From: Prevotella sp.
GTDB lineage: Bacteria > Bacteroidota > Bacteroidia > Bacteroidales > Bacteroidaceae
Assembly (NCBI GenBank): GCA_022769825.1
Contig: JALEJI010000056.1
Location: 1 to 36,793 of the forward strand
Direction of reading: 5' to 3'
Length of the DNA stretch: 36,793 nt
Shown piece after piece: positions 25,953 to 34,388 of this stretch. Each line of letters opens with the position of its first letter. The first letter of the stretch is position 1. Below the pieces are notes generated by a model, which was given only the letters and a program-made list of their open reading frames with translations, was not told the DNA's origin and searched no databases. A program made the position numbers and the translations under genes.

Positions 25953-26693
25953 ATGGATAAATACGGACTGATAGGCTATCCACTGGTACACTCATTCTCA
26001 ATAAGTTATTTCAACGAGAAGTTCCAGAATGAGGACATAGACGCCATTTACGAGAACTACGAGATTTCTTCCATTGAGCAACTGACCGAAGTCCTCGACA
26101 CAAACCCTGAGCTTCGCGGGCTTAACGTCACCATCCCATACAAGGAAAAAGTGATTAGCTACCTCGACAGCCTCAGTCCAGAGGCAAGGGAGATCGGAGC
26201 CGTAAACGTGATCAAGATAGAGCACAAAGGAAAAAAGACTGTCTTGAAAGGATACAACAGTGATGTCATCGGGTTCACGCGCAGCATCGAGCCTTTGCTT
26301 GAGCCATATCATAAAAAAGCCTTGATTTTAGGAACAGGTGGAGCATCCAAGGCCATCGAGTTCGGATTGAAGTCTTTGAAGTTGGAAACCTTGAAAGTGA
26401 GTCGCACAGGAAAAGGCGGAGCCTTCAAATACGAAGACTTGACCCCTGAGATGATAAAGGAATATAACGTCATCGTCAATTGCACCCCATGTGGAATGTT
26501 TCCTCATAGCGATGAATGTCCAAACCTGCCTTACGATGCCATGGACAGCCATACCCTACTCTACGACCTCATTTATAATCCCGACGAGACCCTTTTCCTC
26601 AACAAGGGTAAGGAAAAGGGAGCTGTCGTGAAAAACGGACTGGAAATGCTTTTATTGCAAGCCTTTGCAAGTTGGGAATTCTGGAATAAATAA
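25953..26693 (+). CDS. aroE: Shikimate dehydrogenase
   Basis: 246 residues from the ATG at 25953 (MDKYGLIGYPLVHSFS); the frame opens earlier, but that extension would overlap menG and lacks homology. Substrate residues: S14/S16 in HSFS, K64 in NVTIPYKEKV, D104 in GYNSDVIGF. NADP-binding GTGGASKA at about 130, NCTPCGMFP, and the terminal LLLQAFASWEFW. It reduces 3-dehydroshikimate to shikimate with NADPH in the cytoplasm. It is somewhat shorter than the E. coli enzyme (272), as usual in Bacteroidetes. Confidence 0.95.
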   Translation: MDKYGLIGYPLVHSFSISYFNEKFQNEDIDAIYENYEISSIEQLTEVLDTNPELRGLNVTIPYKEKVISYLDSLSPEAREIGAVNVIKIEHKGKKTVLKGYNSDVIGFTRSIEPLLEPYHKKALILGTGGASKAIEFGLKSLKLETLKVSRTGKGGAFKYEDLTPEMIKEYNVIVNCTPCGMFPHSDECPNLPYDAMDSHTLLYDLIYNPDETLFLNKGKEKGAVVKNGLEMLLLQAFASWEFWNK

Positions 26694-26701
26694 CACAAGA
26701 T

Positions 26702-27865
26702 ATGAACAATAGATACATGATGCGCGGTGTTTCCGCCGCAAAGGAAGATGTTCACAACGCCATAAAGAACATCGACAAGGGTATTTTCCCTCAAGCTTTC
26801 TGCAAGATCATCCCCGACACTCTCGGTGGTGACCCAGACTATTGCAACATTATGCATGCCGATGGAGCAGGCACAAAATCGTCGCTGGCTTACATGTACT
26901 GGAAAGAGACTGGAGACTTGAGCGTATGGAAAGGCATTGCCCAAGACGCCGTGGTGATGAACACCGACGACTTGCTTTGCGTGGGTGCCGTGGACAATAT
27001 TCTCGTATCGTCTACCATAGGAAGAAACAAGATGCTTGTTCCTGGCGAGGTGATTTCCGCCGTCATCAATGGAACCGACGAGTTTCTCGCGCAATTGCGT
27101 GAAATGGGAATCGGCATCTGGCCGACAGGTGGCGAGACTGCCGACGTGGGCGACCTCGTGAGAACTATCATCGTCGACTCAACCGTCACATGTCGCATGA
27201 AGCGCAGCGACGTGATAAACAACGCCAACATTCAACCGGGTGATGTAATCGTAGGTTTAAGTTCAACAGGCCAAGCTACCTATGAAGACCGCTATAATGG
27301 AGGAATGGGAAGCAACGGCCTGACAAGCGCGCGTCACGATGTCTTCGCCAAGTATCTTGCCGAGAAATTCCCTGAGAGTTATGACCACGAGGTGCCTAAC
27401 GATCTCGTGTACAGTGGCAAATACCATCTAACCGACAAGATAGACGGCCTTGACGTGGACGCCGGACAACTCGTGCTTTCCCCAACACGCACCTATGCCC
27501 CCGTGATTAGGAAACTCATTGACGACATGCGTCCGGAGATTCACGGAATGGTGCATTGCACAGGCGGAGCGCAAACTAAAGTCCTGCATTTCGTTAACGA
27601 CAATTGCCGTGTGGTGAAAGACAACATGTTCCCCATCCCGCCATTGTTCAAGATTATCCACGACTGCTCGGGTACCGACTGGAAAGAGATGTACCAGGTG
27701 TTCAACATGGGACACCGCATGGAGATTTACGTCCGTCCGGAGGTTGCCGACAAGGTTATCGCCATCAGCCAGCAGTTCAATATCGACGCGCAAGTCATCG
27801 GCCACATAGAGGAGGGCAAGCGTTCATTAACCATAAAGTCGGAATACGGAGAATTCAACTATTAA
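26702..27865 (+). CDS. purM: Phosphoribosylformylglycinamidine cyclo-ligase (AIR synthase)
   Basis: 387 residues, longer than E. coli PurM (345) but usual for the Bacteroidetes form. PurM/selD superfamily landmarks: HADGAGTKSSLAYMYWKETG, MNTDDLLCVGA, IWPTGGETADVGD, VGLSSTGQATYEDRYNGG, and HCTGGAQTKVLHF. It closes FGAM to AIR using ATP. It starts 8 bases after aroE. An internal ATG (residue 6, MMRGVSAAKEDV) could be the start instead. Confidence 0.93.
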   Translation: MNNRYMMRGVSAAKEDVHNAIKNIDKGIFPQAFCKIIPDTLGGDPDYCNIMHADGAGTKSSLAYMYWKETGDLSVWKGIAQDAVVMNTDDLLCVGAVDNILVSSTIGRNKMLVPGEVISAVINGTDEFLAQLREMGIGIWPTGGETADVGDLVRTIIVDSTVTCRMKRSDVINNANIQPGDVIVGLSSTGQATYEDRYNGGMGSNGLTSARHDVFAKYLAEKFPESYDHEVPNDLVYSGKYHLTDKIDGLDVDAGQLVLSPTRTYAPVIRKLIDDMRPEIHGMVHCTGGAQTKVLHFVNDNCRVVKDNMFPIPPLFKIIHDCSGTDWKEMYQVFNMGHRMEIYVRPEVADKVIAISQQFNIDAQVIGHIEEGKRSLTIKSEYGEFNY

Positions 27866-27886
27866 TGGAATAAGCAACATACACTA

Positions 27887-28999
27887 ATGGCTGAAAAAAA
27901 CACGATACTTCAAAAACTTGACGGTCTTGAGGCGCGCTACGAAGAGGTTTCGACCTTGATAACCGACCCGGAAGTCATCGCCGACCAAAACAGATACGTC
28001 AAGTTGACCAAGGAATACAAGGAGCTTGGCGACATCATGGATGCGCGCAAGCGATACGTAGCTTGTCTCAATGCCATAAAAGAGTCGAAAGACATCATTG
28101 TCAACGAAAGCGACCCTGACATGAAAGCCATGGCAAGGGAAGAGCTGCAAGACAACGAGGCGTTACAACCAAAGCTGGAAGAGGAGATAAAGTTGCTGCT
28201 CGTGCCGAAGGACCCTGAGGATGGCAAGAACGTGCAGATGGAGATTCGTGCTGGCACTGGTGGCGACGAAGCCGCCCTTTTTGCCGGAGACCTCTTTAAT
28301 ATGTATAAGCGCTATTGTGACTCCAAGGGTTGGAACGTCAGCGTGACTTCATTCAACGAGGGTGCCGTTGGCGGCTACAAGGAGATTGACTTCGCCGTAA
28401 GTGGCGACAACGTATATGGCACCTTGAAATACGAGTCGGGCGTTCACCGCGTGCAGCGCGTGCCGGCCACGGAAACGCAAGGTCGCATGCACACCAGCGC
28501 GGCTACCGTGGCAGTATTGCCTGAGGCCGAGAAGTTTGAGGTGCACATCGACGAGAGCAAGATTAAGTGGGACACCTTCCGTTCCAGTGGCGCCGGTGGC
28601 CAGAACGTCAACAAGGTGAGTTCCGGCGTGCGCTTGCGCTATCCATGGAAGAACCCGGAGACGGGCGAAGAGGAGGAAATTCTCATTGAGTGTACGGAAA
28701 CGCGCGACCAGCCAAAGAACAAGGAGCGCGCGTTGAGCCGCCTATACACTTTCGTCTACGACCGTGAACACGCTAAATATGTTGGCGACATTCAAAACCG
28801 ACGCAAATCGCTTGTCTCCACTGGCGACCGCTCGGCAAAGATACGCACATACAACTATCCTCAAGGAAGGGTCACCGACCACCGCATAGGATACACCATA
28901 CACGACCTGCAAGGCTTCATGAATGGCAACATTCAAGACATGATAGACCACTTGACGGTGGCCGAGAACGCGGAGAAGCTCAAGGAGAACGAGCTGTAG
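27887..28999 (+). CDS. prfA: Peptide chain release factor 1
   Basis: 370 residues. The catalytic GGQ is at 237-239 within SGAGGQNVNKVSSGVRL. A PxT-type anticodon-like loop lies in RVPATETQGRMHTSA. The coiled N-terminal domain is rich in charged residues, and the C-terminus has the DLTVAEN-type ending (MIDHLTVAENAEKL). It reads UAA and UAG. It is 21 bases after purM in the same operon. Confidence 0.97.
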   Translation: MAEKNTILQKLDGLEARYEEVSTLITDPEVIADQNRYVKLTKEYKELGDIMDARKRYVACLNAIKESKDIIVNESDPDMKAMAREELQDNEALQPKLEEEIKLLLVPKDPEDGKNVQMEIRAGTGGDEAALFAGDLFNMYKRYCDSKGWNVSVTSFNEGAVGGYKEIDFAVSGDNVYGTLKYESGVHRVQRVPATETQGRMHTSAATVAVLPEAEKFEVHIDESKIKWDTFRSSGAGGQNVNKVSSGVRLRYPWKNPETGEEEEILIECTETRDQPKNKERALSRLYTFVYDREHAKYVGDIQNRRKSLVSTGDRSAKIRTYNYPQGRVTDHRIGYTIHDLQGFMNGNIQDMIDHLTVAENAEKLKENEL

Positions 29000-29022
29000 G
29001 ACAAAAATAACGTCACAGGCAA

Positions 29023-29163
29023 ATGGCAAGATTCTGGACACGAAAGAAAGAGGATTATTCCAAAGACGAGAAAACCATGCAATGCACCGATTTCCTCGTT
29101 AGGCTTACCAATCACAAGAAAGATGACGCCTTGGAGAATCCAAAATTGGAAAACAACAAATAA
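29023..29163 (+). CDS. Small protein of unknown function between prfA and pyrF
   Basis: 46 codons: MARFWTRKKEDYSKDEKTM, then QCTDFLVRLTNHKKDDALEN and PKLENNK. It is highly charged with a basic aromatic start; there is no signal peptide, membrane segment or recognised domain. It fills the 188-base gap between prfA (23 bases away) and pyrF (24 bases away), with spacing typical of a translated operon member. I do not recognise the family. It could be a real small gene or a chance frame; position and spacing favour the former. Confidence 0.5.
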   Translation: MARFWTRKKEDYSKDEKTMQCTDFLVRLTNHKKDDALENPKLENNK

Positions 29164-29187
29164 TCATAAAACACAATTCACATTGTC

Positions 29188-30009
29188 ATGAATAGACAAC
29201 AACTTGTCAAGGAGATTTTCACCAAGAAGACATTTCTCTGCGTAGGTCTCGACACTGACATCAACAAGATACCTGACTTCTTGAAGAACGACAAGAATGC
29301 CATTTTTGAGTTCAACAAGGCCATCATCGACGCCACCGCTCCTTATTGCGTGGCATATAAGCCAAACTTGGCGTTCTATGAATGCTATGGCGTTGATGGC
29401 ATCAATGCCTTTGAGAGAACGATAAGCTACATACGTGGTGCATACCCCAACCATTTCATCATAGCTGACGCGAAGCGTGGCGACATCGGCAACACCTCCG
29501 CCATGTACGCCAAGTCTTTCTTCGAAGGATTCAATGTCGACGCGCTAACCGTAGCACCTTACATGGGCGAAGACAGCGTCACCCCGTTCCTCGAATACAA
29601 GGACAAGTGGGTCATCGTGCTCGCATTGACAAGCAACAAGGGCAGCCACGACTTCCAACTCACCGAGGACAACAGCGGCGAGCCTCTTTTCGAGAAAGTG
29701 ATACGCAAGACCCAGCAATGGGGCACTGAGGAGAACATGATGTACGTGGTTGGCGCTACGCAGGGCAAGATGTTCAGCGACATTCGCCGAGTGGCACCAA
29801 ACAGTTTTCTCCTCGTTCCCGGTGTCGGCGCGCAAGGCGGAAGCCTGCAAGAAGTGTGCAAGTATGGCATTATCAAAGACTGCGGACTCCTTGTCAACTC
29901 AAGCCGTGGAATCATCTACGCCGGCCACGACGAACATTTCGCCGACGCTGCAAAGCAAAAGGCAAGAGAGCTGCAGCAGCAAATGCAAGCTGAACTCGAA
30001 AAACTCTGA
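29188..30009 (+). CDS. pyrF: Orotidine 5'-phosphate decarboxylase (type 2)
   Basis: 273 residues, the longer PyrF form with [27 protein letters not shown], and the catalytic [17 protein letters not shown] (D94, K96, D99). Later [14 protein letters not shown] and [13 protein letters not shown] are phosphate-binding loops. It makes UMP from OMP. It is the last gene of the phoH-to-pyrF operon, followed by a strong hairpin at 30066-30104. Confidence 0.96.
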   Translation: MNRQQLVKEIFTKKTFLCVGLDTDINKIPDFLKNDKNAIFEFNKAIIDATAPYCVAYKPNLAFYECYGVDGINAFERTISYIRGAYPNHFIIADAKRGDIGNTSAMYAKSFFEGFNVDALTVAPYMGEDSVTPFLEYKDKWVIVLALTSNKGSHDFQLTEDNSGEPLFEKVIRKTQQWGTEENMMYVVGATQGKMFSDIRRVAPNSFLLVPGVGAQGGSLQEVCKYGIIKDCGLLVNSSRGIIYAGHDEHFADAAKQKARELQQQMQAELEKL

Positions 30010-30065
30010 TTACCATTACGACAACTGACCATTTCAACAGTTGTTTTTATTACTGTCAATTTTCT

Positions 30066-30104
30066 CAAACGGCGTGTAAGTGTGCAACTACACGCCGTTT
30101 GTTT
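30066..30104 (+). terminator. Terminator of the phoH-pyrF operon
   Basis: CAAACGGCGTGTA (30066-30078) pairs over 13 bp with TACACGCCGTTTG (30089-30101), 10-base loop, followed by TTTAAT. Confidence 0.9.
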
Positions 30105-30157
30105 AATAAAAAAGACTAATATTCAGGCTATCATCCGACAGTTAGAAAATAATTCAT

Positions 30158-30165
30158 TATTTTTG
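30158..30165 (+). promoter_or_regulatory. -7 box of the lpxD operon (TATTTTTG, followed by CA)
   Basis: Exact TAnnTTTG plus GCA, 26 bases before the lpxD ATG and after the pyrF terminator. Confidence 0.6.
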
Positions 30166-30191
30166 CAGAAACATTTCAAAACAACCACAAC

Positions 30192-31235
30192 ATGGAATTC
30201 TCTGCAAAACAGATAGCCCAGTTTATTCAGGGAAGAGTAGAAGGCGATGAAAATGCCACCGTTCACACTTTCGCGAAGATAGAGGAAGGCGTGCCAGGCT
30301 CTATCTCTTTCCTTGCCAACCCGAAATATATCCAATATATCTATAATACCAAGGCGAGCATTGTGCTCGTTGACGACAGCTTCGATTTCGAGCACCCGGT
30401 CAAGACCACGCTCATACGGGTGAAGAACGCCCGCGACTGCGTGGCCAAGCTCCTGCAACTCTATGCGGCAAGCGCCCCCAAGAAGAAGGGCATAGACCCT
30501 CTCGCCTTTGTCTCACCAAAAGCCAAGATTGGTAACGACTGCTATATCGGTGCTTTCGCTTATATAGCCGATGGCGTGGAGATTGGAGATGGCTGCCAAA
30601 TCTACCCCAACGTCACCATCATGGAAGGTGTCAAGGTTGGCGCCAACTGCCTTTTCTACCCACACGTGAGCATTTACCACGGCTGCCATATCGGCAACAA
30701 TGTCGTGTTGCATTCCGGCACGGTCATTGGCGCCGACGGCTTCGGCTTCGCGCCAAATCCGGAAACCAATCAATACGACAAGATTCCGCAGATAGGCATC
30801 GTGACCATTGAAGACGACGTTGAGATAGGTGCCAACTCGTGCGTGGACCGCTCCACGATGGGCACGACCACGATAAGAAAGGGCGTGAAACTCGACAACC
30901 TCGTGCAGATTGCCCACAACACCGACATAGGCGAAAACACCGTGATGTCGGCTCAAGTGGGTGTGGCTGGCTCAACGAAAGTGGGTCAGTGGTGCATGTT
31001 CGGAGGACAAGTGGGTGTTTCGGGCCATATCACCATAGGCGACCGCGTAATGCTTGGAGCACAGTCGGGAGCGCCGTCATCACTTAAAAGCAACCAGATG
31101 CTTATCGGCACACCGCCAATGGGCAAGATGGCTTTCTTCCGTAGCCATGCCTTGATGAGCAAGTTGCCTGACCTTTACAGGCAGCTCAACGAACTGCAAA
31201 AAGAGGTTGCCGAATTAAAGAACTCTAAGAAATAA
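30192..31235 (+). CDS. lpxD: UDP-3-O-(3-hydroxyacyl)glucosamine N-acyltransferase
   Basis: 347 residues. N-terminal uridine-binding LpxD domain (about 1-100), then a left-handed beta-helix of hexapeptide repeats ([20 protein letters not shown] and onward) and a helical C-terminus. Catalytic His is H242 in [13 protein letters not shown]. It adds the N-linked hydroxyacyl chain in lipid A synthesis. First gene of the lpxD-lpxC/fabZ-lpxA-miaA transcript; the next gene begins 8 bases on. Confidence 0.96.
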   Translation: MEFSAKQIAQFIQGRVEGDENATVHTFAKIEEGVPGSISFLANPKYIQYIYNTKASIVLVDDSFDFEHPVKTTLIRVKNARDCVAKLLQLYAASAPKKKGIDPLAFVSPKAKIGNDCYIGAFAYIADGVEIGDGCQIYPNVTIMEGVKVGANCLFYPHVSIYHGCHIGNNVVLHSGTVIGADGFGFAPNPETNQYDKIPQIGIVTIEDDVEIGANSCVDRSTMGTTTIRKGVKLDNLVQIAHNTDIGENTVMSAQVGVAGSTKVGQWCMFGGQVGVSGHITIGDRVMLGAQSGAPSSLKSNQMLIGTPPMGKMAFFRSHALMSKLPDLYRQLNELQKEVAELKNSKK

Positions 31236-31243
31236 GAAGACTT

Positions 31244-32638
31244 ATGAACGCTGAAAAACAAAAAACGCTGGGTGGCAGTTTCTCGCTCTTCGGAAAGGGC
31301 TTGCACACAGGCTTGAGCCTTACGGTCACCTTCAACCCCGCGCCAGAGAATACAGGATACAAGATACAACGAATAGACCTCGAAGGTCAACCCATCATAG
31401 AGGCCATCGCCGAGAATGTAGTCGCCACAAATCGTGGCACGGTGCTCCAGAAAGGTGAGGCAAGGGTCTCCACCGTAGAGCATGGCATGTCTGCACTCTA
31501 CGCCCTCGGAATAGACAACTGCCTCATACAGGTCAATGGCCCAGAGTTCCCGATCCTTGACGGCGCTGCCGACTTGTATGTTGAGCAAATCAAGAAGGTG
31601 GGCATAGTAGACCAAAACGCGCCAAAAGACTATTATATAATCCGCAAGAAGATTGAGGTCAGGGACGAGGACAACGAGTCGGTGATTACCATCCTCCCCG
31701 ACGAGGACTTCTCCATAACGGCGATGTGCTCGTTCAACTCCAAGTTCATAAGCTCGCAGTTCGCCACTCTCGACAGCATCGACAAGTATGCCACAGACAT
31801 AGCGCCAGCGCGAACCTTTGTCTTCGTGCGCGACATAGTGCCATTGCTTGAGGCCAACCTCATAAAGGGTGGCGATCTCGACAACGCCATCGTCATATAT
31901 GAGCAGCAAGTGGAACAAGCCAAGCTCGACAAGCTTGCCGACCTGCTTCACGTGCCACATATCGACGCCACGAAGATTGGCTACATCCAGCACCGCCCAT
32001 TGCAGTGGGACAACGAGTGCACGCGCCACAAGCTGCTCGACATTATCGGCGACATGGCCCTTATTGGCAAACCCATCAAGGGTCGCATCATCGCCACACG
32101 TCCTGGCCACACGGTGAACAACAAGTTCGCGCGGCTCATGCGCAAGGAGATTCGCAAGCATGAGGTGCAAGCCCCAATATACGATTCCAACGAGGAGCCT
32201 CTCATGGACAATATCCGCATACGTCAGCTCCTGCCACATCGCTATCCCATGCAGCTTGTCGACAAGATTGTCGCAATGGGTGCAAGCACTATCGTCGGCG
32301 TGAAAAACGTGACATCTAACGAACCGTTCTTCCAAGGCCATTTTCCACAGGAGCCTGTCATGCCAGGCGTGCTTCAAATTGAGGCGATGGCTCAATGCGG
32401 TGGTTTACTCGTGCTCAGCCAGCTCCAAGATCCAGAGAAATGGTCAACCTATTTCTTGAAAATAGACGACGTGAAGTTCAGGCACAAGGTGGTACCAGGC
32501 GACACGCTGCTTTTCCGCGTAGAGCTTCTCGGCCCTGTGCGCCACGGCATCAGCTCCATGAAAGGCTACATGTTCGTAGGCGACCATGTGGTGTCGGAGG
32601 CAACGTTCACGGCACAAATCGTGAAGAACAAAGAGTGA
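31244..32638 (+). CDS. lpxC/fabZ: Bifunctional LpxC deacetylase / FabZ dehydratase
   Basis: 464 residues, the natural fusion found in Bacteroidetes. LpxC part (about 1-305): zinc ligands H80 in STVEHGMSAL, H262 and D266 in HKLLDIIGD, and likely general acid H289 in RPGHTVNN. FabZ part (about 318-464): LLPHRYPMQLVDKI, H366 in FFQGHFPQEPVMPG, E380 in IEAMAQ. The first half commits UDP-acyl-GlcNAc to lipid A; the second dehydrates 3-hydroxyacyl-ACP, competing for the same acyl pool, so the fusion fixes their ratio. It lies between lpxD and lpxA. Confidence 0.97.
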   Translation: MNAEKQKTLGGSFSLFGKGLHTGLSLTVTFNPAPENTGYKIQRIDLEGQPIIEAIAENVVATNRGTVLQKGEARVSTVEHGMSALYALGIDNCLIQVNGPEFPILDGAADLYVEQIKKVGIVDQNAPKDYYIIRKKIEVRDEDNESVITILPDEDFSITAMCSFNSKFISSQFATLDSIDKYATDIAPARTFVFVRDIVPLLEANLIKGGDLDNAIVIYEQQVEQAKLDKLADLLHVPHIDATKIGYIQHRPLQWDNECTRHKLLDIIGDMALIGKPIKGRIIATRPGHTVNNKFARLMRKEIRKHEVQAPIYDSNEEPLMDNIRIRQLLPHRYPMQLVDKIVAMGASTIVGVKNVTSNEPFFQGHFPQEPVMPGVLQIEAMAQCGGLLVLSQLQDPEKWSTYFLKIDDVKFRHKVVPGDTLLFRVELLGPVRHGISSMKGYMFVGDHVVSEATFTAQIVKNKE

Positions 32639-32675
32639 AGAATCAACAATAATATTTATCACAAAGAATTTTACA

Positions 32676-33446
32676 ATGAATCAGATAAGCCCATTGGCAT
32701 TCGTTGACCCGGATGCGAAACTTGGAGACAACAACGTCATAGGTCCGTTCTGCTTTATCGACAAGAACACCGTCATTGGCGACAACAACGTGCTGCACAA
32801 CAGCGTGACCATCAATTATGGCGCGCGCATAGGCAACAACAATGAGGTATTTCCTGGAGCAAGCCTTTCCACCAAGCCACAAGACTTGAAGTTCAGGGGC
32901 GAAGACACACAGTGCTTCATCGGCGATGGCAACAGCATACGCGAGAACGTCACTATCTCGCGCGGCACGGCTTCAAAGGGGAAGACCGTGGTTGGCAACA
33001 ACAACCTCCTCATGGAGAACATGCACATAGCCCACGACTGCGTGGTCGGCAGCAAGTGCATCATCGGCAACTCAACGAAGTTTGCCGGCGAGGTGACCAT
33101 CGACGACAACGCCATCATCTCCGCCACCGTGCTCTGCCATCAGTTCTGCAAGATTGGCGGATACGTCATGATTCAGGGAGGGTGCCGCTTCAGCCAGGAC
33201 ATTCCGCCATACATCATCGCCGGCAAGGAGCCCACTAAGTATTGTGGCGTCAACCTGGTGGGGCTGCGCCGCCACGGGTTCAGCAACGAGTTGATAGACC
33301 TTATCCACAATGCCTACCGCCTCATCTACAGCGAGGGCATCATCGCCGACGGTCTGAAGAAGGTGCAGAGCGAGCTGCAAGTGACACCAGAGATTCAATA
33401 CATCATCGACTTTATCTCAACGTCTAAGCGCGGCATCATCAGATAA
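32676..33446 (+). CDS. lpxA: UDP-N-acetylglucosamine O-acyltransferase
   Basis: 256 residues of hexapeptide-repeat helix followed by the C-terminal helical domain. Catalytic H120 in NMHIAHDCVVG; GGCRFSQDIPPYIIAGKEP and VNLVGLRRHGFS are family landmarks. It makes the first acyl transfer of lipid A synthesis. It begins 37 bases after lpxC/fabZ, and miaA starts 2 bases past its stop. Confidence 0.97.
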   Translation: MNQISPLAFVDPDAKLGDNNVIGPFCFIDKNTVIGDNNVLHNSVTINYGARIGNNNEVFPGASLSTKPQDLKFRGEDTQCFIGDGNSIRENVTISRGTASKGKTVVGNNNLLMENMHIAHDCVVGSKCIIGNSTKFAGEVTIDDNAIISATVLCHQFCKIGGYVMIQGGCRFSQDIPPYIIAGKEPTKYCGVNLVGLRRHGFSNELIDLIHNAYRLIYSEGIIADGLKKVQSELQVTPEIQYIIDFISTSKRGIIR

Positions 33447-33448
33447 CA

Positions 33449-34363
33449 TTGAATACACTGTTTGTTCTTCTCGGCCCAACGGGCGTGGGCAAAAGCGAGG
33501 CCGCGCTGACCATTGCCAAGCACCTCGGCTCACCGGTAATCAATGCCGACTCTCGGCAGATATACGCTGAGATACCAATAGGTACCGCCGCCCCCACCAC
33601 ACGGCAACAGGAAGAGGCAAGACATTATTTCGTCGGCAACCACCGCGTCGACGACTATTATAGCGCGTCGCTCTATGAGGAGGATTGTTTCTCCCTCATA
33701 GGGCGACTTTTTTGTGGCAACGAGGATGGCACGCGCCATGAGAACCTCCTTCTCACGGGCGGAAGCATGATGTACATCGACGCGGTATGCAAAGGCATAG
33801 ACGACATCCCTACCATCAACGACGAGACACGCCTTTGGATGAAGCGACGTCTCGATAGCGAGGGCCTGGCTTCACTCGTGGAGGAACTGCGCACGGTAGA
33901 CCCAGACTATTATGGCATCGTGGACAAGAACAATCCTCGACGCGTCATCCACGCATTGGAGATTTGCCACCAGTCGGGACGCACATACACGTCGTTCCGG
34001 AAAGGCACCGTCAAGCAGCGGCCCTTCCGCATCGTGAAGATTGGACTGAACCGTCCACGCGAGGAGATGTATGAGCGCATCAATGCGCGGGTATTGGCAA
34101 TGGTCAACGAAGGTCTCATGGATGAGGCATTAGCCGTTTATGACAAAAGGTCGGCAAATGCCCTCAACACAGTTGGCTTCAAAGAATCGTTCGACTATCT
34201 CGACGGTCTCATAACCCTTGATGAGGCTATCCGCCAGATACAGTCGAACACCCGACGCTATATGCGCAAGCAGCTGACGTGGTTCAAGAAAGACCCTGCC
34301 ACACGGTGGTTCTGCCCCGACGACCTGCAAGACATCATCAGCCTCATTGACACATATTTATAA
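33449..34363 (+). CDS. miaA: tRNA dimethylallyltransferase, TTG start
   Basis: 304 residues. P-loop at the very start, MNTLFVLLGPTGVGKSEAAL (K15), then INADSRQIYAEIPIGTA, LTGGSMMYIDAVCKGID, and NPRRVIHALEICHQSGRT. The codon is TTG and no ATG lies between it and the lpxA stop 2 bases away, so coupling to lpxA translation is likely. It isopentenylates A37 of tRNAs reading UNN codons. Its stop is 25 bases from the end of the convergent ftsZ. Confidence 0.95.
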   Translation: MNTLFVLLGPTGVGKSEAALTIAKHLGSPVINADSRQIYAEIPIGTAAPTTRQQEEARHYFVGNHRVDDYYSASLYEEDCFSLIGRLFCGNEDGTRHENLLLTGGSMMYIDAVCKGIDDIPTINDETRLWMKRRLDSEGLASLVEELRTVDPDYYGIVDKNNPRRVIHALEICHQSGRTYTSFRKGTVKQRPFRIVKIGLNRPREEMYERINARVLAMVNEGLMDEALAVYDKRSANALNTVGFKESFDYLDGLITLDEAIRQIQSNTRRYMRKQLTWFKKDPATRWFCPDDLQDIISLIDTYL

Positions 34364-34365
34364 AT

Positions 34366-34380
34366 ATTGCTTTCAGCAAT
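34366..34380. terminator. Small hairpin between convergent miaA and ftsZ
   Basis: ATTGCT (34366-34371) and AGCAAT (34375-34380) with a 3-base loop, the only structure in the 25-base gap. It lacks a good T run on either side, so bidirectional termination is only a possibility. Confidence 0.35.
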
Positions 34381-34388
34381 GATTGTCT

